Source: Gp6-AA40 sp035649635 (GTDB taxonomy: Bacteria > Acidobacteriota > Vicinamibacteria > Vicinamibacterales > UBA2999). Taken from it: a DNA stretch of 64,000 nucleotides. The position numbers and the translations under genes are program-made. The notes under the pieces were generated by a model that saw only the letters and a program-made list of their open reading frames with translations, was not told the origin of the DNA and searched no databases. The stretch lies in contig DASRJE010000205.1 of NCBI GenBank assembly GCA_035649635.1, positions 1-64,000 on the forward strand. Reading direction: 5' to 3'. This document shows positions 8,119-17,710 of this stretch, piece after piece (the stretch's first letter is position 1; the number at the start of each line of letters is the position of its first letter).

Positions 8119-8498
8119 CGTTTCGTCGGCATGAGCCGGCGCAGGTCCTCGAACCAGTTCAAGACGAGGTTGAGTTGTGGCTTGAGCGCGCCTTCGGGCC
8201 GCTCTGCCGCGATCACGCCGATGAATAGGCCCTCGGGTGTGATGTCATGGTTTGTCGGCGAAGAGTTCGATTCCCGCTCTGCGAAGCCAACGGGCAACTG
8301 GCGAGGCGCGCTGAACGTGAAGGTCGAGTCCGACGTCACGGTCGTGGCGAAGAACTCGCCCGTGGACATCCGGTTGAAAAAGAGCGTCCGGCCGTCATGC
8401 GACCAGACCGGATGCACCACTGTTTCGGCGATGTGAATCGGCGCTCCCGTCGGGGGAAACGGTTGAACCGACAATGCGGGGGCACCGTTGCTCAATTC
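8115..8498 (-). pseudogene. Remnant: C-terminal end of a kinase/WD40-TolB propeller protein
   Basis: About 128 codons resemble the last propeller blades of acidobacterial kinase-propeller proteins: a VQPFPPTG segment, HPVWSHDGRTLFF and the closing LNLVLNWFEDLRRLMPTKR. The open frame continues upstream to 8633 but that part has no such pattern and overlaps the start of the molybdoenzyme. The kinase and most of the propeller are missing, so this looks like the 3' scar of a large deleted gene. A short stand-alone function is possible but unlikely. Confidence 0.65.
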
Positions 8499-8578
8499 GG
8501 TAAGGAGCCTTATTAGCGCTGTTGGGCTGAGCATCGCACTGTTCGGGGGTTTGCGCGGTCCGCGATAGACTTCAATCC

Positions 8579-10603
8579 ATGAAGTCCGCTCCATCCCTCG
8601 CCCCCGAGCACATTGTTGAAACCGCCTGTCCACTCGACTGCCCCGATGGCTGCAGCCTCAACGTCACGATCCAGGACGGCCGCATCACGGCCATCGACGG
8701 CTCGAGGGCAAACCCGATCACCGATGGTTACATCTGCGCGAAGGTACGCCGCTTCGGCGAGCGTGTCTACGGCGCCGATCGGCTGCTCTATCCGGCAATC
8801 AGGAAGGGACCCAAGGGCGCGGGCGCTCGTTTCGAACGAGTGTCGTGGGAGGATGCCCTCGCCCTTGTCGCCGATCGCATGCGCGAAGCGCGCGACACCT
8901 GGGGAGGCGAATCGATCCTGCCCTACTCCTACGGTGGGTCGAACGGGCTGCTGACGCAGGATACCGGCGACGCCACCTTGTTTCGCCGCCTCGGGACATC
9001 CCGCCTTGCGCGCACGGTGTGCGCAGCCCCGACCGGCGCCGCCAACGGCGCGCTCTACGGCAAGATGCCGTCGGTAACCTACGAGGATTACCCCGAAGCG
9101 CGCATGATCATCGTGTGGGGCGTGAATCCCTCTGCCTCTGGGATCCACATGATCCCGTATCTGCGCGAAGCGCAGCGTCGCGGAGCGAAGCTCGTTGTGA
9201 TCGATCCGCGGACAACCCCGCTGGCCAAGCACGCTGACCTGCACCTCGCTCTTCGTCCCGGCACCGATCTGCCGATCGCGCTCGCGATCCATCGCCACCT
9301 GTTCGAAGGGGGATTTGCCGATCGCGCGTTCCTCGACCGCCACACGCATCATGCCGAGCAACTGAGGCAGAAGGCGCTGCCGTGGACCTTCGAACGCGCG
9401 GCTGCCGAGGCGGATGTTCCGGTCGAGCTCGTCGCCCGACTCGCCGATTGGTACGCGACTACGTCGCCCGCGCTGATTCGCTGCGGGTGGGGCCAGGAGC
9501 GCAACCGCAACGGCGGCAACTCGAGCATGGCCATCCTGGCGCTCCCCGCGGTCGGCGGAAAGTTCTGCGTGCGCGGCGGTGGTTACGCCATGAGCAACAC
9601 CGAGGCGTGGGGTATCCAGAGAACGTGGATCGGCGCACCGGAGCCGTCGACGCGCCGCGTCAACATGAATCAGCTCGGACGAATTCTGACCGCGGGCGAC
9701 CCACCGGTGAAGGTGCTGTTCGTCTACAACTCGAACGCTGCGGCAACCTCACCCGATCAGCGTCGCATCCTGCGCGGTCTCGAACGCACCGACCTGTTCA
9801 CTGTCGTCTTCGAACAGGTGATGACTGACACCACCCACTATGCGGATGTCCTGTTGCCGGCAACCACGTTCCTCGAAGGCTACGACATCGCCCGGGCATA
9901 TGGACCCATTGGTCTGCGCCTGGCGCGACCGGTCATCGAAGCAGTGGGTGAGGCGCGTTCGAATGCCGAGGTCTTCGGCGAGCTGTCTCGACTTCTTGAC
10001 GTGCATGAAGACAACGACCCAACGGGCGAGCTCGAAGAGATGCTCGACGTGTTCTCGAAAATGCCGGACACGATCGGGGAGGCTCTTCGCGACCACGGCG
10101 CCGCCGACCCGCCATTCGGTGGCCGGCCCGTGCAGTTCGTGGATGTGATGCCACGGACTGGCGATGGCAAGGTCGACTTGTTTCCCGCGGCGCTCGATCG
10201 CGAAGCGCCGGCCGGGCTCTACACGTATCGTCCCGATCCCGCGACCAGCGAGTTCCCACTCGCGCTCATCTCACCGGCCAGCGAGCGCACGATCAGCTCG
10301 ACACTCGCCGAATTGCCACGGCCCGAGGTGCGCCTCCTGATGCATCCTGCCGACGCGGCCGCACGACACCTTGAGGACGGCGCGGCCGTTCGCATCTTCA
10401 ACGAGCTGGGCGAGGTGCGTTGCAATCTTCAGATCGGTTCGTGGATTCGTCCTGGCACCGTGTCACTTCCGAAGGGCCTTTGGCGACGACACACGGCCAA
10501 CGGCTATACCACCAACGCCCTCGTCCCCGACACCTTGACCGATCTTGGCGGCGGCGCGTGCTTCAACGACGCACGCGTGCAGGTCGAAGCGGTTCCCAAT
10601 TAA
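8579..10603 (+). CDS. Molybdopterin oxidoreductase, formate dehydrogenase/FdhF-like (COG0243)
   Basis: The 674-residue protein opens with an Fe4S4 motif: Cys17, Cys21, Cys25 (ACPLDCPDGCS) and Cys53 (GYICAKV). Next come the bis-MGD domains of the DMSO reductase superfamily (WEDALALVADRM, IIVWGVNPSASGIHMIP, LFVYNSNAAATSPD) and a C-terminal dinucleotide-binding barrel (LMHPADAAARHLEDGAAVRI). No signal peptide is seen, so it should be cytoplasmic. The segment RTVCAAPTGAANG is where the molybdenum ligand is expected; the Cys there is a candidate. No electron-transfer subunit is adjacent. The substrate could be formate or another oxyanion or small organic; the sequence alone does not decide. Confidence 0.85.
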   Translation: MKSAPSLAPEHIVETACPLDCPDGCSLNVTIQDGRITAIDGSRANPITDGYICAKVRRFGERVYGADRLLYPAIRKGPKGAGARFERVSWEDALALVADRMREARDTWGGESILPYSYGGSNGLLTQDTGDATLFRRLGTSRLARTVCAAPTGAANGALYGKMPSVTYEDYPEARMIIVWGVNPSASGIHMIPYLREAQRRGAKLVVIDPRTTPLAKHADLHLALRPGTDLPIALAIHRHLFEGGFADRAFLDRHTHHAEQLRQKALPWTFERAAAEADVPVELVARLADWYATTSPALIRCGWGQERNRNGGNSSMAILALPAVGGKFCVRGGGYAMSNTEAWGIQRTWIGAPEPSTRRVNMNQLGRILTAGDPPVKVLFVYNSNAAATSPDQRRILRGLERTDLFTVVFEQVMTDTTHYADVLLPATTFLEGYDIARAYGPIGLRLARPVIEAVGEARSNAEVFGELSRLLDVHEDNDPTGELEEMLDVFSKMPDTIGEALRDHGAADPPFGGRPVQFVDVMPRTGDGKVDLFPAALDREAPAGLYTYRPDPATSEFPLALISPASERTISSTLAELPRPEVRLLMHPADAAARHLEDGAAVRIFNELGEVRCNLQIGSWIRPGTVSLPKGLWRRHTANGYTTNALVPDTLTDLGGGACFNDARVQVEAVPN

Positions 10604-10656
10604 GACACCGGGTCTGATTTTCCAGAGGCGTTGAACGGAAAATCACACCCGGTGTC
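10604..10656. terminator. Hairpin after the molybdoenzyme gene, dispersed hairpin family
   Basis: The arms GACACCGGGTCTGATTTTCC and GGAAAATCACACCCGGTGTC pair over about 20 bases around the loop AGAGGCGTTGAAC, directly after the stop codon at 10603, followed by GTTT. The same layout (core TGATTTCC/GGAAATCA, loop containing AGGCGTT) recurs at 50431-50480. Confidence 0.75.
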
Positions 10657-10676
10657 GTTTCAGCGCGTACAAACGA

Positions 10677-10706
10677 AGGGCGGGTCTATAAAGCAAGACC
10701 CGCCCT
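10677..10706. terminator. Hairpin 3' of the OmpA-family gene
   Basis: Perfect 11-base arms AGGGCGGGTCT / AGACCCGCCCT around an eight-base loop lie just past the stop of the minus-strand gene at 10722. It is like the hairpin after the metalloprotease gene at 44761-44791. A short run of T is absent, so termination is likely but not certain. Confidence 0.65.
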
Positions 10707-10721
10707 ACGTATCGTTCGCCT

Positions 10722-12581
10722 TTACTGCAGGATGACCAACAGGTGAGCGCGGCGGTTCATCGCGCGTCCTGCGGCCGTGTCGTTGGTGGCAATCGGCCGT
10801 TCCTCGCCATAGCTGACCGTGCGCATCCTGCCAGCGGCAATACCCCGCTTGGTCAGGTAGTCACGAACCGAGTTGCCGCGCCGTTCACCGAGCGCCAGGT
10901 TGTACTCCGACGTTCCGATGCTGTCGGTATGCCCTTCGATCGTCACGTTGATGCTCGGGTCGGCCTGAAGCTTCGCGACGGCGCCGTCGAGAATCTTTAC
11001 CGCTTCCGGCGACAAGTTGAACCGATCGAACGCGAAGTGCACGTCCTCGAATGTGATCACTTCGCGCGCCGCAACCGTCACAGTGACATTCGACGTCGCC
11101 GTGCCTCCACGCCCGTCTGACGCAGTCACCGTCAGGACCACTGGCCCTGCCTGATTCGGCGCCGTCCACGTGCAGTTGGCGGCGTCAGCAGGCATGAACG
11201 TGCCCTGCGGTGCCGTCCACCGATATGTCACTGCATCACCGTCAGGATCTGTTGCCTGGGCAGCACACTTACAGGTCTGACCGGGCTGGACCGTATTCGG
11301 CGTACAGGACGCCACAACGTTGAACGTCGGGTTGCGATTCGCCGGCGGTGGCGGCTTCGGCGCCGGTGGCGGCGGCGGTGGTGGTGGCGGTGGCGGTGGT
11401 GGCGGCGGTGGTGGTGGAGGAGGCACCAACATTCTGGGCGGCGTGACGCCTGGGTGCCATCCGATCCGCGCGTCGAAGCCCCATGCGCTGTGATCGAGCT
11501 CGACGCCGCCGACCGATCGAGATCCCGTCCCGACGCTGTAGTTGGCGCCGCCATGCAGGAAGAACCCGCTCCTCGCCTGCCACACGAGGCCCGCTTTGAA
11601 TGCGGTGTTGTTGGACAACTCGCTCAGGAGCGGTGCGATGCTCCCGTCGAGTGCAACAAACGGCGGGTTGTTGACAGAGACATCGTCGCCCGTGGGCGCT
11701 TCCCCTTCGAGTTCGAGCAGCACGCGCAGTGGCGAGCGGCTGGGGAAGCCAGTACCAACGCCCCATCGGAAGCCGCTCGAGAGATCGAACTCGTCGGGAC
11801 TTCCGCGACCAACGTAACCAACCATCCCCGAGAGTTCCATCTTGCGCGAGAACTCACCGCTGGCGACCAGATCGATGGTGCCGGCAAACGCCTTCGTGCT
11901 CGCTGCTGTCGCTCCGCCACTCGGGAACTTGACCATCACTCGCGGAGCGAGGCTCATTCCGTTGCCGCGTGATTGCGAGAGCAGACCGAACTTCGCGCCG
12001 ATGACAATCGGTTCACCGAGTGTCTTCGACCAGTGGTCGCGATTGAACGGGAACTCGTTGGCTACACCGCCGAATTCAGTGTCCGACGGAACGAACACAG
12101 GCCGGATGTTTCGCAGGAAACGTCCGACTCGCCACGATCCGAACAGTTCAACACGATCGCCAAGACCAACGGCGCCGGTGATACCGAACTCACCGACGTC
12201 AGTCAGTCCCTGATGACGATCGAAGTTGGCTCTGTAGACACTGAACGAGAGCTTTCCAGAAGGAAGCGTCTCGGCAGTCGGTACAAACCACAACCCGGTG
12301 TCGCCGAAGTAAGTCGGTAACGCCGGGCGTGGCGTGGTATCACCCTGCAGAACAAGTTCACCTTGCGCTGCTTGCGGCGCGGGCTTCTGCGTGGCAGGGG
12401 CCGGTGTAGCAGGCTTCTGCGTGGCAGGGGCCGGTGCGGCGGGCTTCTGTGTGGCGGGCTTCTGTGTGGCAGGCGCTTGGGCAGACGCCGCCCCAACAGA
12501 GAACGTTACCAGTAGGCACACCCACAATAACGTACGCAACAGACGTCCCTTCTTGATTTCCGGCGACGACGAACGACTCAC
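10722..12581 (-). CDS. OmpA-family outer membrane protein with beta-barrel, poly-Pro hinge and PKD/Ig-like domain
   Basis: The 619-residue protein has a signal peptide (to about residue 35, GAASAQ), a low-complexity Ala/Thr/Gln/Lys/Pro stretch built from the word ATQKPA, and a barrel-like region of about 300 residues (LPSGKLSFSVYRANF, FGSWRVGRF, FFLHGGANYSVGTGS). A run of more than 20 prolines follows, then an Ig/PKD-like domain (DPDGDAVTYRW, VTASDGRGG). It ends with a classical OmpA peptidoglycan-binding domain (IEGHTDSIGTSEYN, ALGERR, SYGEERP, NRR). It should anchor the outer membrane to the wall. The proline run is encoded by a GGN-rich stretch at about 11350-11425, prone to length change. 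Confidence 0.9.
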   Translation of the reverse strand: MSRSSSPEIKKGRLLRTLLWVCLLVTFSVGAASAQAPATQKPATQKPAAPAPATQKPATPAPATQKPAPQAAQGELVLQGDTTPRPALPTYFGDTGLWFVPTAETLPSGKLSFSVYRANFDRHQGLTDVGEFGITGAVGLGDRVELFGSWRVGRFLRNIRPVFVPSDTEFGGVANEFPFNRDHWSKTLGEPIVIGAKFGLLSQSRGNGMSLAPRVMVKFPSGGATAASTKAFAGTIDLVASGEFSRKMELSGMVGYVGRGSPDEFDLSSGFRWGVGTGFPSRSPLRVLLELEGEAPTGDDVSVNNPPFVALDGSIAPLLSELSNNTAFKAGLVWQARSGFFLHGGANYSVGTGSRSVGGVELDHSAWGFDARIGWHPGVTPPRMLVPPPPPPPPPPPPPPPPPPPPAPKPPPPANRNPTFNVVASCTPNTVQPGQTCKCAAQATDPDGDAVTYRWTAPQGTFMPADAANCTWTAPNQAGPVVLTVTASDGRGGTATSNVTVTVAAREVITFEDVHFAFDRFNLSPEAVKILDGAVAKLQADPSINVTIEGHTDSIGTSEYNLALGERRGNSVRDYLTKRGIAAGRMRTVSYGEERPIATNDTAAGRAMNRRAHLLVILQ

Positions 12582-12593
12582 GCGGGCTGTTTG

Positions 12594-12854
12594 TTAGTCC
12601 GCGCGGCCAGGCTCCCGGCCGGTGCCAGGGCCTTGTAAATTATGCACCTCGGAAGGAGAAATTGGCACGAGTCTACCACGCCCTCCGCGGCTGCTCTGCC
12701 CACCTTTTCGGCCAGCCGCGCGCGCTTCATCGGGAGTCCATTCGTGCGCGGTTCCCTTCTCGTGGGCGGCACGTCCCCCCTTGCTGGCAATCTCACGCTG
12801 CTTTTCTCGGCTCATCGAAGCGAACCCGCGACGTTCCTTGCGTGTTCCGTCCAC
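12594..12854 (-). CDS. KGG-repeat general stress protein (YciG / con-10-like)
   Basis: An 86-residue basic, hydrophilic protein with the repeat pattern of the KGG family: GFASMSREKQREIASKGGRA, then TPDEARAAGRKGGQ. These small, probably disordered proteins accumulate under stress in enterobacteria and fungi; molecular role unclear. The GTG at 12854 follows a strong AGGAGG seven bases upstream, so it is the likely start. The C-terminal 25 residues have no repeat. Confidence 0.82.
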   Translation of the reverse strand: MDGTRKERRGFASMSREKQREIASKGGRAAHEKGTAHEWTPDEARAAGRKGGQSSRGGRGRLVPISPSEVHNLQGPGTGREPGRAD

Positions 12855-13151
12855 GGTACCCTCCTAAACGGTTTAAAGAGTGATTTGGTCGTGAGGTCCC
12901 CTCCTCATAGGGACGACCCCGCGTATTGGGTAGCCGGAACTTCAAGGTATGTGCCAGCGGTTGAGAGAGCCGTCTGCCCCGGCTGAGCAAGCGTTGAACG
13001 AGGGTGCATCACCCTTTCGTCAGGCGACGTGGTGATGCGGATTCCAACACTGCTCCCAATCGGCTGTGTAATTCGTATAGGCATCAGGAAAACCCCCCAT
13101 GCCTTTTGCCTCTCCATACACGCCCGCCACTAAGGGAGGTAACATGCGGGT
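12855..13151. other. Divergent intergenic region between KGG gene and YggX gene
   Basis: No convincing gene is present. It holds the ribosome site of the minus-strand KGG gene at its left end, a hairpin GCATCACC / GGTGATGC near 13007-13038, and a strong GGGAGG at about 13134-13139 that precedes both ATG 13144 (24-codon reading, see YggX) and ATG 13152. Confidence 0.5.
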
Positions 13152-13478
13152 ATGGATGATTGCGCAGCGCCAGGACAGAGCCAGCAGCCAGCCGGCAACA
13201 AGACCGGTCGGACCGTGAACTGCGTGAAGTTTCAAAAGACCCTGCCCGGTCTCGACGCGCCACCGTGGCCGGGGGAACTAGGCCAGCGAATTTTTGAAAA
13301 TGTGTCCGCGCAGGCATGGAAGCTGTGGGAAGACCGGCAAAAAATGATTCTGAATGAATACCGATTGATGCCGTGGCAAAAGGAAGCGCAGGAACTGATC
13401 GGACGTCACATGGAGGACTTCTTCTTCGGAGCCGGCGCCGCGTTGCCGCCAGGGTACGTGCCACAGCAAGCTAAGTAA
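13152..13478 (+). CDS. yggX: YggX-family Fe(II) trafficking / oxidative damage protection protein
   Basis: The body is a clear YggX match: TVNCVKFQKTLPGLDAPPWP, then GELGQRIFENVSAQAWKLW, QKMILNEYRLMPWQKEAQ, and the end FFFGAGAALPPGYVP. The conserved Cys is in VNCVKF. The family protects Fe-S enzymes and is about 90 residues, usually starting MARTVNC. Here that Met is missing. ATG 13152 adds about 18 unconserved residues; GTG 13215 would start exactly at VNCVKF and overlaps the stop of a 24-codon reading from ATG 13144, which has the best Shine-Dalgarno sequence. Which start is used is open. Confidence 0.9.
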   Translation: MDDCAAPGQSQQPAGNKTGRTVNCVKFQKTLPGLDAPPWPGELGQRIFENVSAQAWKLWEDRQKMILNEYRLMPWQKEAQELIGRHMEDFFFGAGAALPPGYVPQQAK

Positions 13479-13519
13479 CGCCGAGTCCCACTATTCGGTA
13501 CATCCTCCGTCCCGGCCTC

Positions 13520-14782
13520 TCAGAGCGCGAGTTTCACTTCGCGATCAATCGCGAAATCCAACATGCGGTGAGCGTTGCGAAGCGCGCTCTCGACGTCGGC
13601 GGCGGTCTCGCCGGCGCCAAAGATGAAGCCCAGATAGCTCCGGCCTTCAGGTAAAGGCACCAGCGTCGTATCGGGCTTCGCCGTAATCACCACGTCGTCG
13701 ATACCCGCAACGTGGCGGGCACTCTCTACCCCGCTTACCCCGCGATAGACCCCACGCCGCGGAATGGGAATCATCATCACGCCGCTCGCGCGAGTACTTC
13801 GACGGTATCCGGAGACCGACTGTCCGATCGCGTGCCGGAGGAGCACCTCCTCGAGAGTGGTCAAAGTTTCATCCGGTGAGACAAATCGAATGGCCTTCGA
13901 GCACAGGCCTCCGATGGGACGAGCAGCCACCTCGAGTACGTAGATTCCCTGAGTGTTGACGCGACATTCCGCATGGATGGGACCGTGATGAAGTCCGAGT
14001 GCGCGGGCCGCGCCCGCCACGGCTTCCACGATCGCGTGCTGTGTCGCCCTTGGCGCGCGAGAGGGCGTCACGTAGATGGTCTCTTCGAAGAACGGGCCGT
14101 CCAGTGGATCCGGCTTGTCGAAGATCGCGAAGACCTGGAGCGTCCCTTCGGTCAGTACGCCTTCGATCGCGTACTCGCGACCGGGAATGAAGGCTTCGAT
14201 CAACACGTAGTCGTGAGCGCTTTCACGCTCTGTGGCAATTTCGGTGGTCTTGAGCAATCGGCTGACACGCGCGATCGCAGCCGAGAGCTCTCGCCGATCG
14301 TCGGCACGAATTACACCCTGACTACCCGAAAGCGCCAACGGTTTGACGACGACGGGATACGAGACAGGGTTCAGTTCTGAAAGGTGCTCCGAAAGCAGAC
14401 CAACGTGAAACGCCGGTATCAAGAGTCCGGCAGCGTCAAACTTTCGACGCGCGATCAATTTGTTCCGACTCGCCTCCGCGGAGGCCGGTGAATTTCCAGG
14501 AAGCCCCAACGCCGTCGCGACGTGTGCCGCCAACACAGTCGGGCGATCACCGACTGCAAGCACGCCAGACACGATCTCCCCACGACAGGCTGCGACCACG
14601 GCCTCGACCGAAGACGGCGTGTCGTGAAATCTCACGGGGATGGCCGCGTCCCACCAGGGATCATCCAGGCGATCGCAGCGATCGCTGGCGAACACGAGGC
14701 GAACACCAACTTTCTCGGCGGCCTCGCCAAAGGAACGGATTTGATAACCGGTCGTCGTGGCCAGGAGAAGTACGCGCTTCAC
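13520..14782 (-). CDS. ATP-grasp domain protein coupled to the CCAEP-tail radical SAM gene
   Basis: Taken from GTG 14782 the protein has 420 residues beginning KRVLLLATTTGYQ; the longer frame from 14902 would overlap the upstream gene by 120 bases. It shows the ATP-grasp layout of carboxylate-amine ligases: pre-grasp Rossmann domain (VSGVLAVGDRPTVLA, NKLIARRKFDAAG), lid strands (YPVVVKPLALSGSQGVIRA) and metal/ATP residues (HAECRVNTQGIYVLEVAARPIGG). Its GTG shares GTGA with the stop of the radical-SAM gene, so the two are translationally coupled. It probably joins an acid to an amine, but neither substrate nor pathway is known. Confidence 0.85.
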   Translation of the reverse strand: MKRVLLLATTTGYQIRSFGEAAEKVGVRLVFASDRCDRLDDPWWDAAIPVRFHDTPSSVEAVVAACRGEIVSGVLAVGDRPTVLAAHVATALGLPGNSPASAEASRNKLIARRKFDAAGLLIPAFHVGLLSEHLSELNPVSYPVVVKPLALSGSQGVIRADDRRELSAAIARVSRLLKTTEIATERESAHDYVLIEAFIPGREYAIEGVLTEGTLQVFAIFDKPDPLDGPFFEETIYVTPSRAPRATQHAIVEAVAGAARALGLHHGPIHAECRVNTQGIYVLEVAARPIGGLCSKAIRFVSPDETLTTLEEVLLRHAIGQSVSGYRRSTRASGVMMIPIPRRGVYRGVSGVESARHVAGIDDVVITAKPDTTLVPLPEGRSYLGFIFGAGETAADVESALRNAHRMLDFAIDREVKLAL

Positions 14783-16173
14783 AGCAAATCGAGTTGCTCG
14801 GGCCCCGGCTCGGCGCAGCAGTACCATCCCTCGGTCATATAGGGTGGGGTCAGACCCCGCACACGCGCGGGCCGTGCTGCGGTTCCGGTCGCGAGCGCCC
14901 ATATTCGATCGAACACGTCACTGCGAGACGAACTCGATGTTCCGGCGACGACGTCCATCACGGCACGTTGAAGTTCGTCGACACGCGAATCGCGATGGCG
15001 CCATGGGAATGTCAGTGATTGCGCATCGAACGGATCCACGAGCTCACGAATGTCCGGCAGCTCCATCAATTTCGATTCCGCCGTCACGAGCAGACGTATC
15101 GCGAGTTGAATGGGCGCCACCGCTTCGGTCAGGTGAAGGCTGTCGATCTGTTCGAGCAAGTCGACATAACCGTCGATGGTGGTCCACGGCGTGAAGGGGA
15201 CGAACGTCGGCGCTAGTGCCACACGAGCATGGCGGCAGATCTCGACCGCGTTGATGAAATCGGCTCGAGTGTGACCCTTTCGCAGCTTCACCAGTACCTC
15301 ATCGTCGACCGATTCCACGGCGCTCGTGATCATCAGGCATCCCGTGTCGCGCAGGAGGGCGAGCATGTCGGCATGGCGCAGGATGTGCTCGATCTTGATC
15401 GTGACGTCGTAGGTGAGGCCGGGGAATCGGGTCGCGACTGCTTCGACCAGTCGACGCGCGTGAGTCGGACCATTCAGGAAATCAGGATCGCCAAACGAGA
15501 TGTGCTGCGCGCCGGCAGCAACCTGCGCGTGCACGTCGTCCAGGACGACATCGAGTGGAATCACCCGGAAAGTGCCGTGATAAACCGGCACGATCGGACA
15601 GTGCCGACACAGATGCTTGCAGCCTCGCGTGGCGTCAGTGGATCCGACGACGCGTCGACTTCCGTCCGGCATGTGCAACGAGGCATAGCGTGTCAGCGGC
15701 GGCAATGCCGAGCGATCGGGTTGAACGAAGCGAAGTCGCGGTTGGAGCTTCGAGATTGAGTTCTGCGAGTCGCGAGTTGGAAGTTCGGCGTTAGGAGTCA
15801 GGAGCTGGGAGTTGGCTAGATTCACCAGGTCAGCCTCCGCTTCCGGCCCGAGTACCTTCTCGACACCCTGCTCCCGTAGCCAGTTCGCGTTCAGCGGTGC
15901 GTATAAGCCGTACGCAGCCAGCCGGGCCGATGGATTCACCTGACGGATCCGCGCGATGACGGGCGCGGCCAGCCGTGTCGCGGTGTGCATTGGAAGATAA
16001 AACGCGACGAGGTCAGCCTCCGTGATGCTCGCATCAGTGAGTGCGTCACGCGAGGTGTCCACACAATCCACGTCGATTCCTTCCCGTCGCAGCCAGGCCG
16101 CCGGGGACGCCAAACCGAAGGGCTGACGCCCGAGGTCATAAGTGGAAATCAGGAGAACTCGCACGGTTTCCAT
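14779..16173 (-). CDS. B12-binding radical SAM protein with C-terminal CCAEP tail
   Basis: The 464-residue protein has an N-terminal cobalamin-binding-like domain (about 1-115), then a radical SAM core with Cys185, Cys189 and Cys192 (CKHLCRHC), followed by HISFGDPDFLNG, TIKIEHILRH and MITSAVESVDDEVLVKLRKG. It ends WYCCAEPGPEQLDLL (Cys452-Cys453-Ala-Glu-Pro). From memory, NCBI families include a CUAEP/CCAEP-tail radical SAM (seleno)protein in which the second Cys may be selenocysteine; this copy would be the Cys form (TGC TGC). It is coupled by a 4-base overlap to the ATP-grasp gene downstream. An in-frame repeat (residues about 117-143) interrupts the linker before the core. Substrate unknown. 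Confidence 0.88.
   Translation of the reverse strand: METVRVLLISTYDLGRQPFGLASPAAWLRREGIDVDCVDTSRDALTDASITEADLVAFYLPMHTATRLAAPVIARIRQVNPSARLAAYGLYAPLNANWLREQGVEKVLGPEAEADLVNLANSQLLTPNAELPTRDSQNSISKLQPRLRFVQPDRSALPPLTRYASLHMPDGSRRVVGSTDATRGCKHLCRHCPIVPVYHGTFRVIPLDVVLDDVHAQVAAGAQHISFGDPDFLNGPTHARRLVEAVATRFPGLTYDVTIKIEHILRHADMLALLRDTGCLMITSAVESVDDEVLVKLRKGHTRADFINAVEICRHARVALAPTFVPFTPWTTIDGYVDLLEQIDSLHLTEAVAPIQLAIRLLVTAESKLMELPDIRELVDPFDAQSLTFPWRHRDSRVDELQRAVMDVVAGTSSSSRSDVFDRIWALATGTAARPARVRGLTPPYMTEGWYCCAEPGPEQLDLL
15745..15825. repeat. In-frame microrepeat insertion inside the radical SAM gene
   Basis: On the coding strand the DNA reads as variants of CCAACTCCCAGCTCCTGACTCC, the same wording as the intergenic element at 44795-44875. 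It encodes a polar linker (LANSQLLTPNAELPT and following) between the B12-like and radical-SAM domains, where the family would be expected to have a short linker. Confidence 0.6.
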
Positions 16174-16195
16174 TGTTCCACGTTATCCTTCGTTC

Positions 16196-17707
<1,512 letters not shown>

Positions 17708-17710
17708 CCG

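Noticed and set aside
12905..13117. 70-residue minus-strand frame in the KGG-YggX gap
   Set aside because: No ribosome site, motif or coding-like pattern; likely chance.
14840..14862. GGGGTCAGACCCC palindrome considered as a terminator
   Set aside because: It lies inside the radical SAM coding sequence, about 20 codons before the stop, and the reading continues to the conserved CCAEP tail.
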